From NCBI GenBank assembly GCA_963920705.1, contig OY987225.1:8676865-8740864 (forward strand): a stretch of DNA of 64,000 nucleotides, given 5' to 3'. Source of the stretch: Odiellus spinosus. Lineage: Eukaryota; Arthropoda; Arachnida; Opiliones; Phalangiidae. The notes below the pieces were generated by a model. It made no database searches. It was not told the origin of the DNA and worked only from the letters and a program-made list of their open reading frames with translations. Positions within the stretch are counted from its first letter, which is position 1, and every line of letters begins with the position of its first letter. Below, in pieces: positions 1 through 10,130 of this stretch. The translations under genes were made by a program, and so were the position numbers.

Positions 1-9
1 TGGGGGCGA

Positions 10-235
10 CATAGACAATAAACTGAAGGAATAGAAGGCGTAGGGTTCGTAGTGCATCATCTATGCGGCGCTTTGCGGGGGGGGGGGGTGGGGGGCACGC
101 GCTCCAAACTTCTGATATTCACTTCCGTTTTCACTAGTAACAAGTGGCGCTCTTTCCGGAAGTAGAGTATACCCAGTTTTGTAAAAACGCGGCCAGCTCT
201 AGACGACCTTGTAGTCCTTCTGTTTATTGTCTATG
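10..235. mobile_element. MITE-like element with 21-bp terminal inverted repeats
   Basis: Positions 10-30 and 215-235 are inverted copies of each other with one mismatch (catagacaataaac..gaagga). A direct repeat, tgggggcgac, occurs at 1-10 and 234-243. It overlaps the inverted-repeat ends, so the exact TSD (7-10 bp) is ambiguous. The interior has a G-run at 79-94 and no ORF. The size and long TSD fit a non-autonomous hAT or MULE-like element; no transposase is present to decide. Confidence 0.7.
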
Positions 236-395
236 GGGGCGACGATCACCATCGAGCAAACCGTAAACTCACTCGTACCAATTTTTAAAACTTTGGATTT
301 TAAGAGAGACAAAGGCATTTACGCTTGTGGAGCAAGGGAGTTTCTACTCCTCCTTTGTATTCTCTATGCCGACAGCGCGCTATAACTCGGTATAA

Positions 396-794
396 TCAGA
401 GAAAATATACTACAGGAATTGAAGGTCCCCCGTTTGTACAGGCATGCTATAGACTTTTTGCCGGCTATTGTTGACTGGGGGCCGCCATTACCCTCCGACC
501 AATGGGATGATGGTCACTTTTATGACGTTTCTCACCATTTCTAACTTTACGCCGTGTAGAGATTTTTCCCTCCCGCGAAAAGACGGGGAGGGGGACCACG
601 CCTAGCCGCAAAAAGTCTATAATACCACGAGCGCCCCTCGTATTTCACACCCTTTTTATGAACTCCTCTCTTCCGGTTGCCTCTCATTGGCTGTCATTTG
701 TGAAGCTGATGCCATAACCGGAAATATAACTTTCGCCATTTGGTCGTGGTAGCAAAAACCCACTCCTTCTATTCCTGTTGTATATTTTCTCTGA
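396..794. mobile_element. MITE-like element with 30-bp TIRs and TATAA TSD
   Basis: Bases 396-425 and 765-794 are inverted copies with two mismatches (both begin tcagagaaaatatac). Each end is flanked by tataa, at 391-395 and 795-799. A subterminal inverted repeat (agactttttgc at about 450 and gcaaaaagtct at about 608) lies inside. No coding potential is seen. TSD and TIR do not identify the superfamily with confidence. Confidence 0.75.
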
Positions 795-1001
795 TATAAT
801 CAGCATAAAACATTAAATCCCCGTGAATCCCGGCTAAACCTACGTTTCGAGTAAGTCGAAAATTTATTTCCCACGAAATGTTTATACCCATTTAAAGGGA
901 TAATGAAGCCCTGCAACAACCAATCGATAATCGAATAAGGATAATAAACAAAGTTGGGATTTTACCTCGCTAAGCCTATCTACGTTTAAAACATGAAAAA
1001 T

Positions 1002-1134
1002 TGACAGAAAAGGTGGAGCCAATGGGCATCTAAAAGAGACTTCACGCGAAAAGGCGCGTGCAGCCTTTCTCTGTATAAAAGTCGCGTGATATTAACCCGA
1101 TTTAAGACCCCCATTGGCTGCACCTGTTCTGTCA
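1002..1134. repeat. Short inverted-repeat element
   Basis: Bases 1002-1026 and 1110-1134 are inverted copies with two mismatches in 25. The middle holds a second perfect stem, cacgcg at 1043-1048 and cgcgtg at 1055-1060. It could fold as one long hairpin, as a tiny MITE would. No clear TSD is seen. Confidence 0.6.
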
Positions 1135-1307
1135 TTTCCTCACAATTTGACACCTTTTTTCCATGGTAATGGGCCTTAAGAACCTCGGCACACGTGGCAA
1201 AAACTTCAGCATACATACAACCATAAATAAAAAACGTATTCCGTGTGAACGGGCCTTAAAAACGTTCCCCGGGGTCGGCCGTCGTCGTAATATGTCTGAC
1301 GTCCGAA

Positions 1308-1855
1308 AAACAGGCGGAAATAGTGACTGCCGCGCGGCCAATGCTATTTTAGCCTGATGAAATTTGGGGCCCAAAAATCAGGCGAAAATAGTTCAAATCC
1401 ATTTGCTCACTCTTTTGGCCTACAAATTTGGACGCCCGAAAAACAGGCGAAAATAGTGACCGCCGCGCGGCCAATGCTATTTTAGCCTGAGGGAATTTGA
1501 GTCCAGAAAAACAGGCGAAAATAGCCAGGGCTTCATCGCTTTGCTATTTTGGCCTAAAATGTTTGACGCCCGAAAAACAGGCGGAAATAGTAACCGCCGC
1601 GCGGCCAATGCTATTTTAGCCTAAAAAAAATCAACGCCCGAAAAACAGGCGTAAATAGTCAAACACCGTAGGACGGCTATTTTCGCCTGTTAAAAATTAA
1701 GCCGGAAAAACAGGCGAAAATAGCTCACTTGAACTCTCAAGCTATTTCCGCCTGTTTTTCAGGCCAAAATAGTGGGCCGCTTAAGGGCCGCCTATTTCGG
1801 CCTGAAAAACAGGCGGAAATAGCCCATAGACTATTTTCGCCCGATAAACAGGCCT
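1308..1855. repeat. Tandem array of about nine imperfect hairpins
   Basis: The motif caggcgaaaatag recurs, each time followed 12-25 bases later by its inverted form ctattttcgcctg. Hairpin units lie at about 1310-1357, 1375-1425, 1443-1490, 1507-1553, 1577-1622, 1645-1690, 1710-1756, 1759-1805 and 1809-1853. The loops of units 1, 3 and 5 are nearly identical (CG-rich, ccgcgcggcc); the other loops are unrelated. In unit 8 both arms changed together (ggcc with ggcc instead of ggcg with cgcc). Short ORFs across the array are by-products. The right edge abuts the broken LTR of copia-A. Confidence 0.8.
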
Positions 1856-1867
1856 GGATAGACATGG

Positions 1868-1905
1868 CCCTTTGTTTATGTCAAAGTTCATGGTTATGTT
1901 TTTCA
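1868..1905 (-). repeat. 3' LTR remnant of copia-A
   Basis: These 38 bp match 6600-6637 exactly, which is the first part of the LTR read on the minus strand (starting tgaaaaacataacc). A purine-rich tract on the minus strand (plus 1906-1920, ctccccctctttgac) directly precedes it, as expected of a polypurine tract. The rest of the LTR is replaced by the hairpin array. Confidence 0.85.
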
Positions 1906-1952
1906 CTCCCCCTCTTTGACATAAATATTAAATAAATATACTACGGAATATG

Positions 1953-4445
1953 TTAGTTTTCTAGTTGTAACAGTTTGACACAATTAAAGAAATTATTTTT
2001 ACACAAAATTTTGGTTAAGATATCCGCAACATTATCATTAGACCGAACATATCGTAAATTAAATTCCTTCCTTTCTAAATTTTCACGAATGAAATGAAAA
2101 CGTAAATCGATATGTTTAGTCCGCTGATTTTCAATACTATTTCTTGATAAGGCGATGGCGGATTGATTATCACATAATACTAAGGGTTTTTCTAATTTTA
2201 CATTAAACAATTTCAGTTCATCTAAAATTGGTTGTAACCATAAAAGTTCTTTAATTGCTTCTGTTAAGCCGACATACTCCGCTTCCGTTGTTGAAAGCGC
2301 AACCGATTTTTGTTTCATGGAACGCCACGTTACTGGAGTCGAGCCCATATATGTAATGTATCCGCAGTGAGAATGTCTTGTATCTTTATCGCTTCCCCAG
2401 TCACTGTCACTGTATATGATCATACGAGGATCTTCATTTTGTCTATAAATCAGTCCATAGTTTGCCGTCGACATCACGTATCTGGTTAACTGACATAATC
2501 GAGTCCAATGTGTATATCCAGGGTTACTGTTAAATTGTGAAAACGTTATCACTGCGAAAAGTATATCAGGACGGGTTCGCTGTGCGAGGTACAGTAAACT
2601 TCCAACAAGAGCCCTATATGGGATATTCTTCATTTTCTCCTGATCTTCTTTGGTTACCGGACAATCTCTTCGGGTTAATATGGCGCTCGGTATAATTGGG
2701 AGACTGACTGGTTCTTCTGTGCATATACCGAATTTCTTTCCTATTTTCTCTATATACGACGTTTGTTGAAGTTTTAAAGTATTATCTTTTCTAAATTCGA
2801 ACATAACTCCTAAGAGTTTCTTGATGGGTCCCAGTAGTTTGAGATCGTATTTTGTTGCGATAGTACTGAAGGTATCTTGCAGTAAATCGTTGGTTTTTGC
2901 CAGCACTACCAGATCGTCCACATATACCAAGATTATTACTTTAAACGGTATGTAGTAAATACAGTTAGTCCCTTTTAATTTGGAGAATCCCAGGTCTTTA
3001 AAACTTTTGTCCAATTCCAGGTACCATTGTCTCCCACTTTGGGGTAGTCCATAAAGTGCTTTTTGTAACTGTAAGCAATATTTGGATGAATCTTGTGCTT
3101 CGTAGCCAGGTACCTGTTTCATATACACATCTTCCTCCAGATGTCCGTACAGGTATGCATTAGTAACATCCCCATGACCATGTACCCATCCAAGGCCCAT
3201 AACGAATATAGATATTAAAAGTCTGATCAAAGAAAAGTTTATAACTGGTGCGAAAGCATCTTCGTAATCTTTTCCTTCCGTTTGTCCAAACCCTTGAGCT
3301 ACTATTCTGGCTTTATATCTCAGAATCTTCCCAGTATGATCCTTTTTGAGGGCATACACCCAACGACATCCAATTATTCGCTTCTTGGGAATTTGGACTA
3401 TCTTCGTTACTTCCCGTTCTTCCAAGGTTTTTATCTCCCGGTCCATGGCTAATTGCCATTCTTTCTGTTGCGGTGAATTCATAGCTTCCTGATAGTCCTT
3501 TGGAACTATTATTTCAGTACAATAAGACTCAAAAGCTTCTGAACAATCGTCTACCGTGACGTCAGCTATTAACGTTGATGCATTTGGTTTTTCTTCGGTC
3601 TTGTTTGAAAAATCGAAGAGGTTTATATCCAGCGCTAAACCCTTCTTTTTATTGTACCTCGTTACATCGGCCTGAGATCGCAGTGGATGTCCATCTGGGT
3701 CTTTATAATAAATATCTTTATTTCCAGCGGATTTTCCCTTTTTACGAGTTCTAACTTCTCTTGTCCATCCGTCTGGTAAACCCTGTGGCAATATCGAATT
3801 TGGTTGAAGATCCTGGATTTCATCTTGTTTAGGTTCCGGTAGATCTATCTCTTCCGTGGGTTTTGATGTTTCATCAGGTAAGCTATTTTCAGTCTCGAAT
3901 TCTTCATTATTCTCGTTGTTTTCTGGGACTTCATGTTTTGTTTCATCTTCCGTTTCCGATTGTTGTTCAGAAACCGAGTCTGCTTCTTCTATATCATCTG
4001 TTGAAGAAAAACACGTACTTTTATCTTGTTTTGCTTCTTTAATGTGATCGACGCCCAATTTGTCTTCTATAAAAGTAACGTGTTTCGATTCCACGACCTT
4101 ATGGTCTTCTGGAAACCATATTCTATACCCTCGGGTATTTTTCGCATAGCCTACTAGAATGCCTGGTTTCGCCCTTCTGTGAAATTTGCTATTTTGCTTT
4201 TCACGAGGTATATATTGAAATGCTAAACATCCTATACGTCGTAAATGTCTGGCACTTGGTTTCTTTCCTTGCCAGACCTCTAATGGGACTTTATCTTCTA
4301 ATTTTTCGTGTTTAGAGCGATTCTTCAATTCCGTAGCTGTATGTAGTAGTTCTGCCCATAACGAATGGGGTAATTGACCATCTTCTAAAAACGCTCGTAC
4401 AGCGTTAAGTAAGGTACGATTAAGACGTTCGGAAACTCCATTCAT
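1953..4445 (-). pseudogene. pol: copia-A pol, part 3: integrase end, MBD, reverse transcriptase, RNase H
   Basis: Encodes 830 residues in one frame. Residues 1-20 carry the integrase catalytic Glu context (NGVSERLNRT). About 70-125 is the copia integrase C-terminal region (GYRIWFP). 150-215 is an acidic linker. 223-280 is an MBD-like domain. RT starts near 355 (GCRWVYALKK), with the catalytic YVDD motif in ILVYVDDLVVLAK. RNase H has SDSDWGSDKDTRH, STTEAEYVGL and CDNQSAI. The open frame runs upstream of the first Met, so 4445 is the edge of a frame break, not a true start. The stop at 1953 is the natural polyprotein end just before the polypurine tract. Confidence 0.93.
3606..3779 (-). other. 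Methyl-CpG-binding-domain (MBD)-like domain in copia-A
   Basis: Residues 223-280 of the pol fragment run LPDGWTREVRTRKKGKSAG, then KDIYYKDPDGHPLRSQ, ending NLFDFS. This follows the MBD pattern of MeCP2 and MBD1-4: GW-x-[RK]-x(3)-R-[KR]-x-G-x-SAG-x(2)-D-[VI]-YY-x(2)-P-x-G-x(3)-RS and FDF at the end. The Arg, Asp, Tyr and Arg residues that read methyl-CpG in known MBDs have counterparts. It sits between the integrase C-terminus and RT, in the variable linker of copia polyproteins. The family call rests on motif recognition, not on a profile search. Confidence 0.88.
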
Positions 4446-4477
4446 CGCGGGGGAATAAATATTGGTTCGTTCATGTT

Positions 4478-4741
4478 TTATTCCATTATCGTAAATTCGT
4501 TGTTACAATATTCGGTTCCATTGTCTGTTCGAATGGCTTTAATCATATTACCGGTTTCTTTTTCGACTCTTTTCTTGAACGTCTTAAAATAATGAAGTAC
4601 TTCGTTTTTCTTTGCCATTGTGTAAACTCGGACGTATCTGCTCTTGTCATCAGTAAATGTGACAAAATACTTCGCTCCCCCTTGAGAGGTGACCTTAGCT
4701 GGTCCCCAGACGTTCAAGTAAATCGTTACTTCTGATTTCAT
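4478..4741 (-). pseudogene. pol: copia-A pol, part 2: integrase core
   Basis: Contains the copia integrase core from VWGPAKVTSQGGAKYF through TFTDDKSRYVRVYTM to AIRTDNGTEYCNNEF, giving the second catalytic Asp (RTDNG). The first Asp context (HSDVWGP in copia-B) is altered to YLNVWGP, so the first catalytic Asp appears as Asn or falls at the frame break. It overlaps the gag-protease ORF by 47 bp in another frame and is cut off from the Glu-bearing part by a second frameshift near 4480. At least two indels are therefore needed to explain this copy. Confidence 0.88.
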
Positions 4742-6194
4742 TCAGTGGTTTATGCGTACTTCGTGTACATTTTGATAGTTTACACGCAATGCAGACATCC
4801 AGATTCCCTTTCTTTAGGTTTAGTCCTTCTAACATCTTACGCGTGGCCATATATTTAAGGTCATCTTCGTTTAAATGACCCATTCGTTTATGCCATAAGT
4901 CAATGTCGTATGCCGGTCCAGTAGTCATTGACGTTGAATAGTTCTTATGGTTATCGTTACTATCTTCCTGTTCGCGAGATGCCTCCTTGAGCACATGTGC
5001 TTTTACGGTATAAAAATGTTCTTGAGATAACGAAGCCTCAAAACCAAAACTTCCATCGGGGTAGAATACTGTAAAACTTGAATCTTTAACCTCTGCGCTG
5101 AATCCTGCTTCATCCATACAGCGACCAGATATTAAATTCCTACGCATGCCTGGTGCATGTATTACTCCCCTTAACGTGAAAGTATTTCTGCCTCTACCAT
5201 CCATTTGTATCCTAATATCCCCTTTGCCTTCAATTTTGGACGTTCCTTCGCCGACTATAGCTTCTGTCGTTAATGCCGAATAGGTATGAAACCATTCTCT
5301 CTTGTTGCAAAAATGGTGGGTTGCAGCTGAGTCTATAATCCATTCATCTGATGTTTTAGCGATACATAAGGCGGATGCGTAAAATGATTGTTTCTTTTCC
5401 CTTTTTACTTTTTCTTTAGGTTTTTCTTTTATCGTTTCTTGATTTAATTTCTTCCTACATTCAGATGCACGATGCCCATATAAATTACAAAAATTACATT
5501 TTCCTTGAAAACGTCGTCCTTCGTTATAATTCTTTGAATGCTTTTCATACTTCTTTGTTTGTATATGAAAAGCATTAGCGGAGTTATCGTTTAAGGATTC
5601 TTTAATATTCTGACGACTGTATTCAGCGATTAATTGATTCTTAATTTTTTCTGGCGTAAAATCGGCATCAGATGCGTTATAGATAATTGAAACGAGACTT
5701 TGATACGTCTCGGGAAGAGATCCTATCAACTGATATGACATATCTTTGTCTGTTACTATTTCACCGGCTTCAATTAATTGTCTCTTGGCGTAAAATAATC
5801 TTCCGATAAAAGAAGGCATTCCTTCATTCCCTTGATATTCAATGTTATAAAATTCTTTCCTTAACTGGCCAATTCTTGCTCTAGAAACAGGTTCAAACGC
5901 ATCTTTCAATGATTTCCAAATGCCATCAGGCGTTGTTTGTCCCTCAATTAGGCTACGTAAATCTTCAGATAATCCCAGCGCTATGCTTGAATAAGCCTTG
6001 GCTACTCTATGTTTATATTTTTGTTTAATATCTCCTGTAGCGTCAGCCGCTGGAGGGGATTCTGTTCCATCAACTATTTCCCACAGGCCTCTGTCTCTCA
6101 ATACCATTTCCATTTCGAAACGCCAGCTCCGATAATTATTTGAAGTTAATTTAGATACCTGATTGATCAGGGCTAGTGCTCCTCTTTCTGCCAT
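4695..6194 (-). pseudogene. gag: copia-A gag-protease and pre-integrase (part 1)
   Basis: 499 residues starting MAERGALAL. Residues 15-200 are the copia gag (UBN2) region (LTSNNYRSWRFEMEMVL). A CCHC zinc knuckle is at 233-246 (CNFCNLYGHRASEC). The protease active site is IIDSAATHHF at about 286-295, with Ala where Gly is usual (DSG). The gag-pre-integrase zinc motif follows (LWHKRMGHL and CIACKLSKC). The frame breaks just after this, near the start of the integrase core. The start is supported by the equivalent MAERE in copia-B. Confidence 0.92.
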
Positions 6195-6373
6195 TTCGAT
6201 TCCAGTTAAATCCAGTAAAAAAAATGTATGTTAATATCACCACAGGTTTCAGCGTGTCCCTAGGTTTCAGATTCCAAAAACGTGCATTGTCGATTTAAGC
6301 CTTGGCTCCATTCTCCACTTGATAACTACGTTTTTGCTTTACTTTATTAATTTAACTTGAAACCGCGAATAAG

Positions 6374-6388
6374 CCACGCTCTGCTACC
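6374..6388 (-). promoter_or_regulatory. Primer binding site of copia-A (tRNA-iMet type)
   Basis: On the minus strand ggtagcagagcgtgg lies three bases inside the 5' LTR. This is the usual copia-type primer site, complementary to the 3' end of animal initiator tRNA-Met (ends in CUACCA). Copia-B has the same sequence in the same place. Confidence 0.8.
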
Positions 6389-6391
6389 CCT

Positions 6392-6637
6392 TGTTAGAGG
6401 TGTCAACCAATAAAAATAAACTATGGTTTTAATATTAACAATAACTTTAATTAAATTAATAGAGCAACCGCTGTATACCGAAATTCATACAAGACTGGGT
6501 TAGTTAGAGATTTTTCAGAGAGAGTGAACCTGATCATGATGACGTCATCAGTCACATGGTTATATAAATAAGTCTCCATCTAGTGGAGGTGCTCTTTGAC
6601 CCTTTGTTTATGTCAAAGTTCATGGTTATGTTTTTCA
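6392..6637 (-). repeat. 5' LTR of copia-A (246 bp)
   Basis: On the minus strand it begins TGAAAAACATAACC and ends CCTCTAACA, so it has TG..CA ends. A TATA-like tatataaata (about 6560) lies inside. The first 38 bp are repeated at the far end of the element. The right flank is a DNA-transposon remnant. Confidence 0.85.
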
Positions 6638-7492
6638 AAAAGAACTACCTTCCAACAGCGCCTTTGTGGACCAGGCTAATCGCGGGGGATTTAAGCAGGC
6701 ACTATAAGGAACATTTTAAATTGGTGCCAGCGACTTACCAGCCTAGGATTCATTTCAAAGAGGGATTAGTTAACTATTTGGATCACGAGGCACCAACTCA
6801 GGGTCACATGGAAAGTTTCAATAGGGTTGTAAAAGAAGATGCTCTATACGATAAAGTACCTCGATTAGATATAGTCATGAATTTATACATGTTAATACGA
6901 ATAAAAAAACTTTTTTTTAAGTAAAAATTTATACATGTTAATACGAATAAAAAAAACTTTTTTTAAAGTAAAAATTTAGCAGTTTTTTTTTAAATTACGT
7001 TTTCGGGGCTTAGGAATACCCCAGCAAGGTTGTATATCGTTGGAAAGGTCTTGCCAAGACTCAAATTTATAGACATTAATAAAAAAAAAAATCGAGTTGC
7101 ACTTTTTGTGCTACTGGCCGGAAAATGGTACCGTCGAAAGAATTTTTTTCCGCAAATATGGTTCTGTAACTCAAGAGCCAAAATAGGTACGTCACTTTTG
7201 AGTAGCTAAACGTTTTTGGCAGCCTATATTACGTATAATGTCCAAATTTGATTGAATTCGATCAGAAATTATGGTTTGGTATTGGATATTTTCCAAAAGG
7301 AACCAAAAGGAGCTTCAAGATACACGATTTTTCTGGGGTGTTGTATAAATTTACATTAAAAAAGTTTCCAATATTTTTCAGAGATAACTTAGATTTGGTT
7401 TTTATATAGGTAAAGTACCATCTGTACCAATTTTCATCAAAATCGGCCGACCCATGGTATTACGACTGGTCGTTTCTGCATGGAATGACCCA
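6638..7492 (+). mobile_element. Remnant of a DNA transposon with a transposase-like C-terminus
   Basis: An open frame from 6638 to 6924 encodes about 95 residues, including PTAPLWTRLIAGDLSRHYK and APTQGHMESFNRVVK. The Glu in HMESFN could be the last acid of a DDE transposase, but I do not recognise the family. The remnant ends at 7466-7492 with tggtcgtttctgcatggaat followed by gaccc, which closely matches the terminal repeat of the foldback element at 22495-25086. The first codons of the ORF come from the copia-A LTR, so copia-A cut this element and its 5' part is missing. Repeats near 6905-6970 duplicate the ORF's 3' end. Confidence 0.55.
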
Positions 7493-8160
7493 CTTGCCCT
7501 TTAAAAGTGCTCAGTTAAATATTTAATTTGAAATTCTGGACAAATTATTCGTTTTTTAATACCAATATTCAAAATCAACACACTAAACCCAATGAAAGGA
7601 TGAAGTGCAGCCAAATATTTAATTTCAAATAACCCTTGGCTAGATTTTTTTTGCTAGAGGCAATAATCGGTCTAGATTTCATTAAAACATCTAAACCAAC
7701 TGGAGGGAGGAAGAGTAGCCGCATTATTAACAATTTTCATCTAAGCCTTGTCTAGTTTTGGGTGGCACAGATTTAAAGAGGCAATAACAGGTCTAGATTA
7801 CATAAAAGCCCGTAACTCCACCAGAAAGGCGAAGTGCAGTCAAATATATAAGCAGTTTCATCTAAGCCTTGCCTAGTTTGAGGTTCCTAGGCTTGAAAAA
7901 TTCAAGAGGTTCGAAAGTTCAAATTCTGCGTTTGAATCCAAACTTCTGCGTTTTAACTCTTACAGAGGTTACGCAAATCACACATCATTTGGCTACTTTC
8001 ATTTTAGTTTAAACATCTCGACACAAGCAGACATCAATTTAGACAATTTTTGTGTTAAATTATTATCAAATAGTGATTATTTTTCACTTTGGTCAAAATA
8101 CTAAATTGTTTCTTAATAGACCTATCTTCATATTCTGGGGAAAAGACCCTTTCACAGGGG
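7493..8160. repeat. Non-coding stretch with a diverged ~120-bp repeat
   Basis: Two to three diverged copies share the words ggtctagatt, gaagtgcag and catctaagccttg..tagtttg, spaced by about 120 bp (about 7660 and 7780, with a weaker copy near 7590). No ORF of note. The rest is AT-rich with no recognisable feature. Confidence 0.5.
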
Positions 8161-8310
8161 GCCACCCTAGGGTGTCAATAGTTCTATAGCTATTGACACC
8201 TCTTGGGTGGCAGTTCTTAGTCCTGAGGCTGCTGCCACTCTAGGGTGGCAGTAGTCCTGAGGCTGCTGCCACTCTAGGGTGGTAGCAGTCCATGGGCTAT
8301 TGCCACCCTA
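8161..8310. repeat. Cluster of short hairpins with 33-bp direct repeats
   Basis: Bases 8161-8181 (gccaccctagggtgtcaata) pair with 8190-8211. Next come 33-bp direct repeats (agtcctgaggctgctgccac..) at about 8219 and 8252, each containing the hairpin ctgccactctagggtggcag. The words gacacc and caccct recur in the adjoining 41-bp array. Confidence 0.65.
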
Positions 8311-8369
8311 CCATGTGATATGCAGTAGCCAATCACATCTCATCTATTTAATACATTCTTTGATGTCGG

Positions 8370-9076
8370 TTCTTATTGACACCCACCCTAATATCTTACT
8401 AAATATTGATTTCTTATTGACACCCACCCTAATATCTTCCCTAATAATGATTTCTTATTGACACCTACCCTAATATAATCCCAAATATTGATTTCTTATA
8501 GACACCCACCCTAATATCTTCCCTAATAATGATTTCTTATTGACACCTACCCTAATATAATCCCAAATATTGATTTCTTATTGACACCCACCCTAATATC
8601 TTACCAAATATTGATTACTTATTGACACCTTCCCTATTATAATACCAAATATTGATTTCTTATTGACACCCACCCTAATATCTTACCAAATATTGATTTC
8701 TTATTGACACCCACCCTAATATAATTCCAAATATTGATTTCTTATTGACACCCACCCTAATATCTTACCAAATATTGATTACTTATTGACACCTTCCCTA
8801 TTATAATACCAAATATTGATTTCTTATTGACACCCACCCTAATATAATACCAAATATTGATTTCTTATTGACACCCACCCTAATATAATTCCAAATATTG
8901 ATTTCTTATTGACACCCACCCTAATATCATACTAAATATTGATTTCTTATTGACACCCACCCTAATATCTTACTTAATATTGATTTCTTATTGACATCCA
9001 CCCTAATATCTTACCAAATAATGATTACTTATTGACACCTACCCTAATATAATACCAAATATTGATTTCTTATTGA
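8370..9076. repeat. 41-bp tandem repeat, about 17 copies
   Basis: The unit attgacacccaccctaatat + cttaccaaatattgatttctt repeats from about 8370 to 9076. Variants alternate between a cttacc and an ataattcc core, and between cccaccct and cttccct. There is no coding capacity beyond chance. Confidence 0.9.
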
Positions 9077-10130
9077 ATTCTTTAATTTAGAAGTTTCTTA
9101 ATACCTAGATAGTATGAAAAAATTTAAAATGTATTTAATAAGCCATAAAAAAATGGTCACATCATCACTTTAGCTACAATTACATTTTAGGTAAAGCGTT
9201 TGTTTGGGAACAAACAATTTAATATAATGAGATGTGAAAACAAAAGTTCAGGCATTTTTTGAAAATACATCAATCTTGGGTTCATTACGCCTGAACTGGC
9301 AGAATTACGCACGAACAAGCTTCATTTAGCCTCTTAGTTAATGTGATCTAGGGAATATGTTAAAAATTAATTTTCAACTGATTTTACGCTCAAGTGTGAT
9401 TTGCATGCACTGCCAACTCAAGGTGGAATTGCAATGCCAATAATATATATTTCAGTATTATTTACATATTTCCACCATCTCAAAAATTTAAGACTAGAAT
9501 ACGATTAATTAATGTTCTTATGGTATAATACTAGTAATAATGTAATATCTTTATTTAATATATGCAATGTCTGATCATATTATCATACGAGTTGAAAAAT
9601 ACAGAAAATAGAAAAAGTGCTGTTAGCCACTTGCTCATTTTTAAATAAGCAAGTGTTTCCACTCTCGCCACGAGGAGGCCACACTTATGAGAGCAAAACC
9701 CACATCAATGCCAGTAAAACAAAACACACAATATGAGTCAAGTCATATTCCTGCATAATTTTTGCTCGTGCCAATAGAAATTGTTCCAACCATCACACAT
9801 TTCTACAGGTATAAGAAAAATATACACAAAAAATGATTTGGCTAGTATGTTTGGTTTTCATTGCATATATCATAATCAAAAGTTTTGACAAAATCATAAA
9901 ATGATTTTAGCAAAGCTTTACGATTATGACTGGTAAAAAAATGACTGTTTAATATTTTCTTGATTTTTCATCGGTAAAATATTAAACATTATTTTTTTTT
10001 ACTATTTACATTACTATACTGCTATTTAACTTTTTAAAATTCACATACATTAAATAAAACAAATTAAAATTATATACTTTATTATATTACATTCATCTTA
10101 TGGGATAATTTAGTTTTAAGAACTTCACGT
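9077..10130. other. AT-rich spacer, no gene seen
   Basis: No ORF or repeat array here. Only small stems are visible, for example gtttaatatttt at about 9946 pairing with aaaatattaaac at about 9976. It lies downstream of the MULE-like gene and may hold its 3' untranslated region; no TIR was recognised. Confidence 0.5.

Larger units (their letters stand above)
1868..6637 (-). mobile_element. Ty1/copia retrotransposon copia-A (degenerate, MBD-containing)
   Basis: This is a minus-strand copia element in the order LTR (6392-6637), tRNA-iMet-type primer site, gag, protease, integrase, MBD, reverse transcriptase, RNase H, polypurine tract (1906-1920) and LTR remnant. The integrase-before-RT order defines Ty1/copia. 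Coding is split into three frames, so the copy is dead unless the breaks are sequencing errors. The 3' LTR keeps only 38 bp, so no TSD pair can be read. It lies inside a DNA-transposon remnant on its right. Its closest relative here is copia-B, with the same domain order and the same protease variant. Confidence 0.93.

Noticed and set aside
1308-1855. CRISPR-like array (repeat about 25 bp with variable intervals)
   Set aside because: The repeats are halves of hairpins, spacing and repeat sequence vary, loops recur between units, and the setting is eukaryotic with no cas genes.
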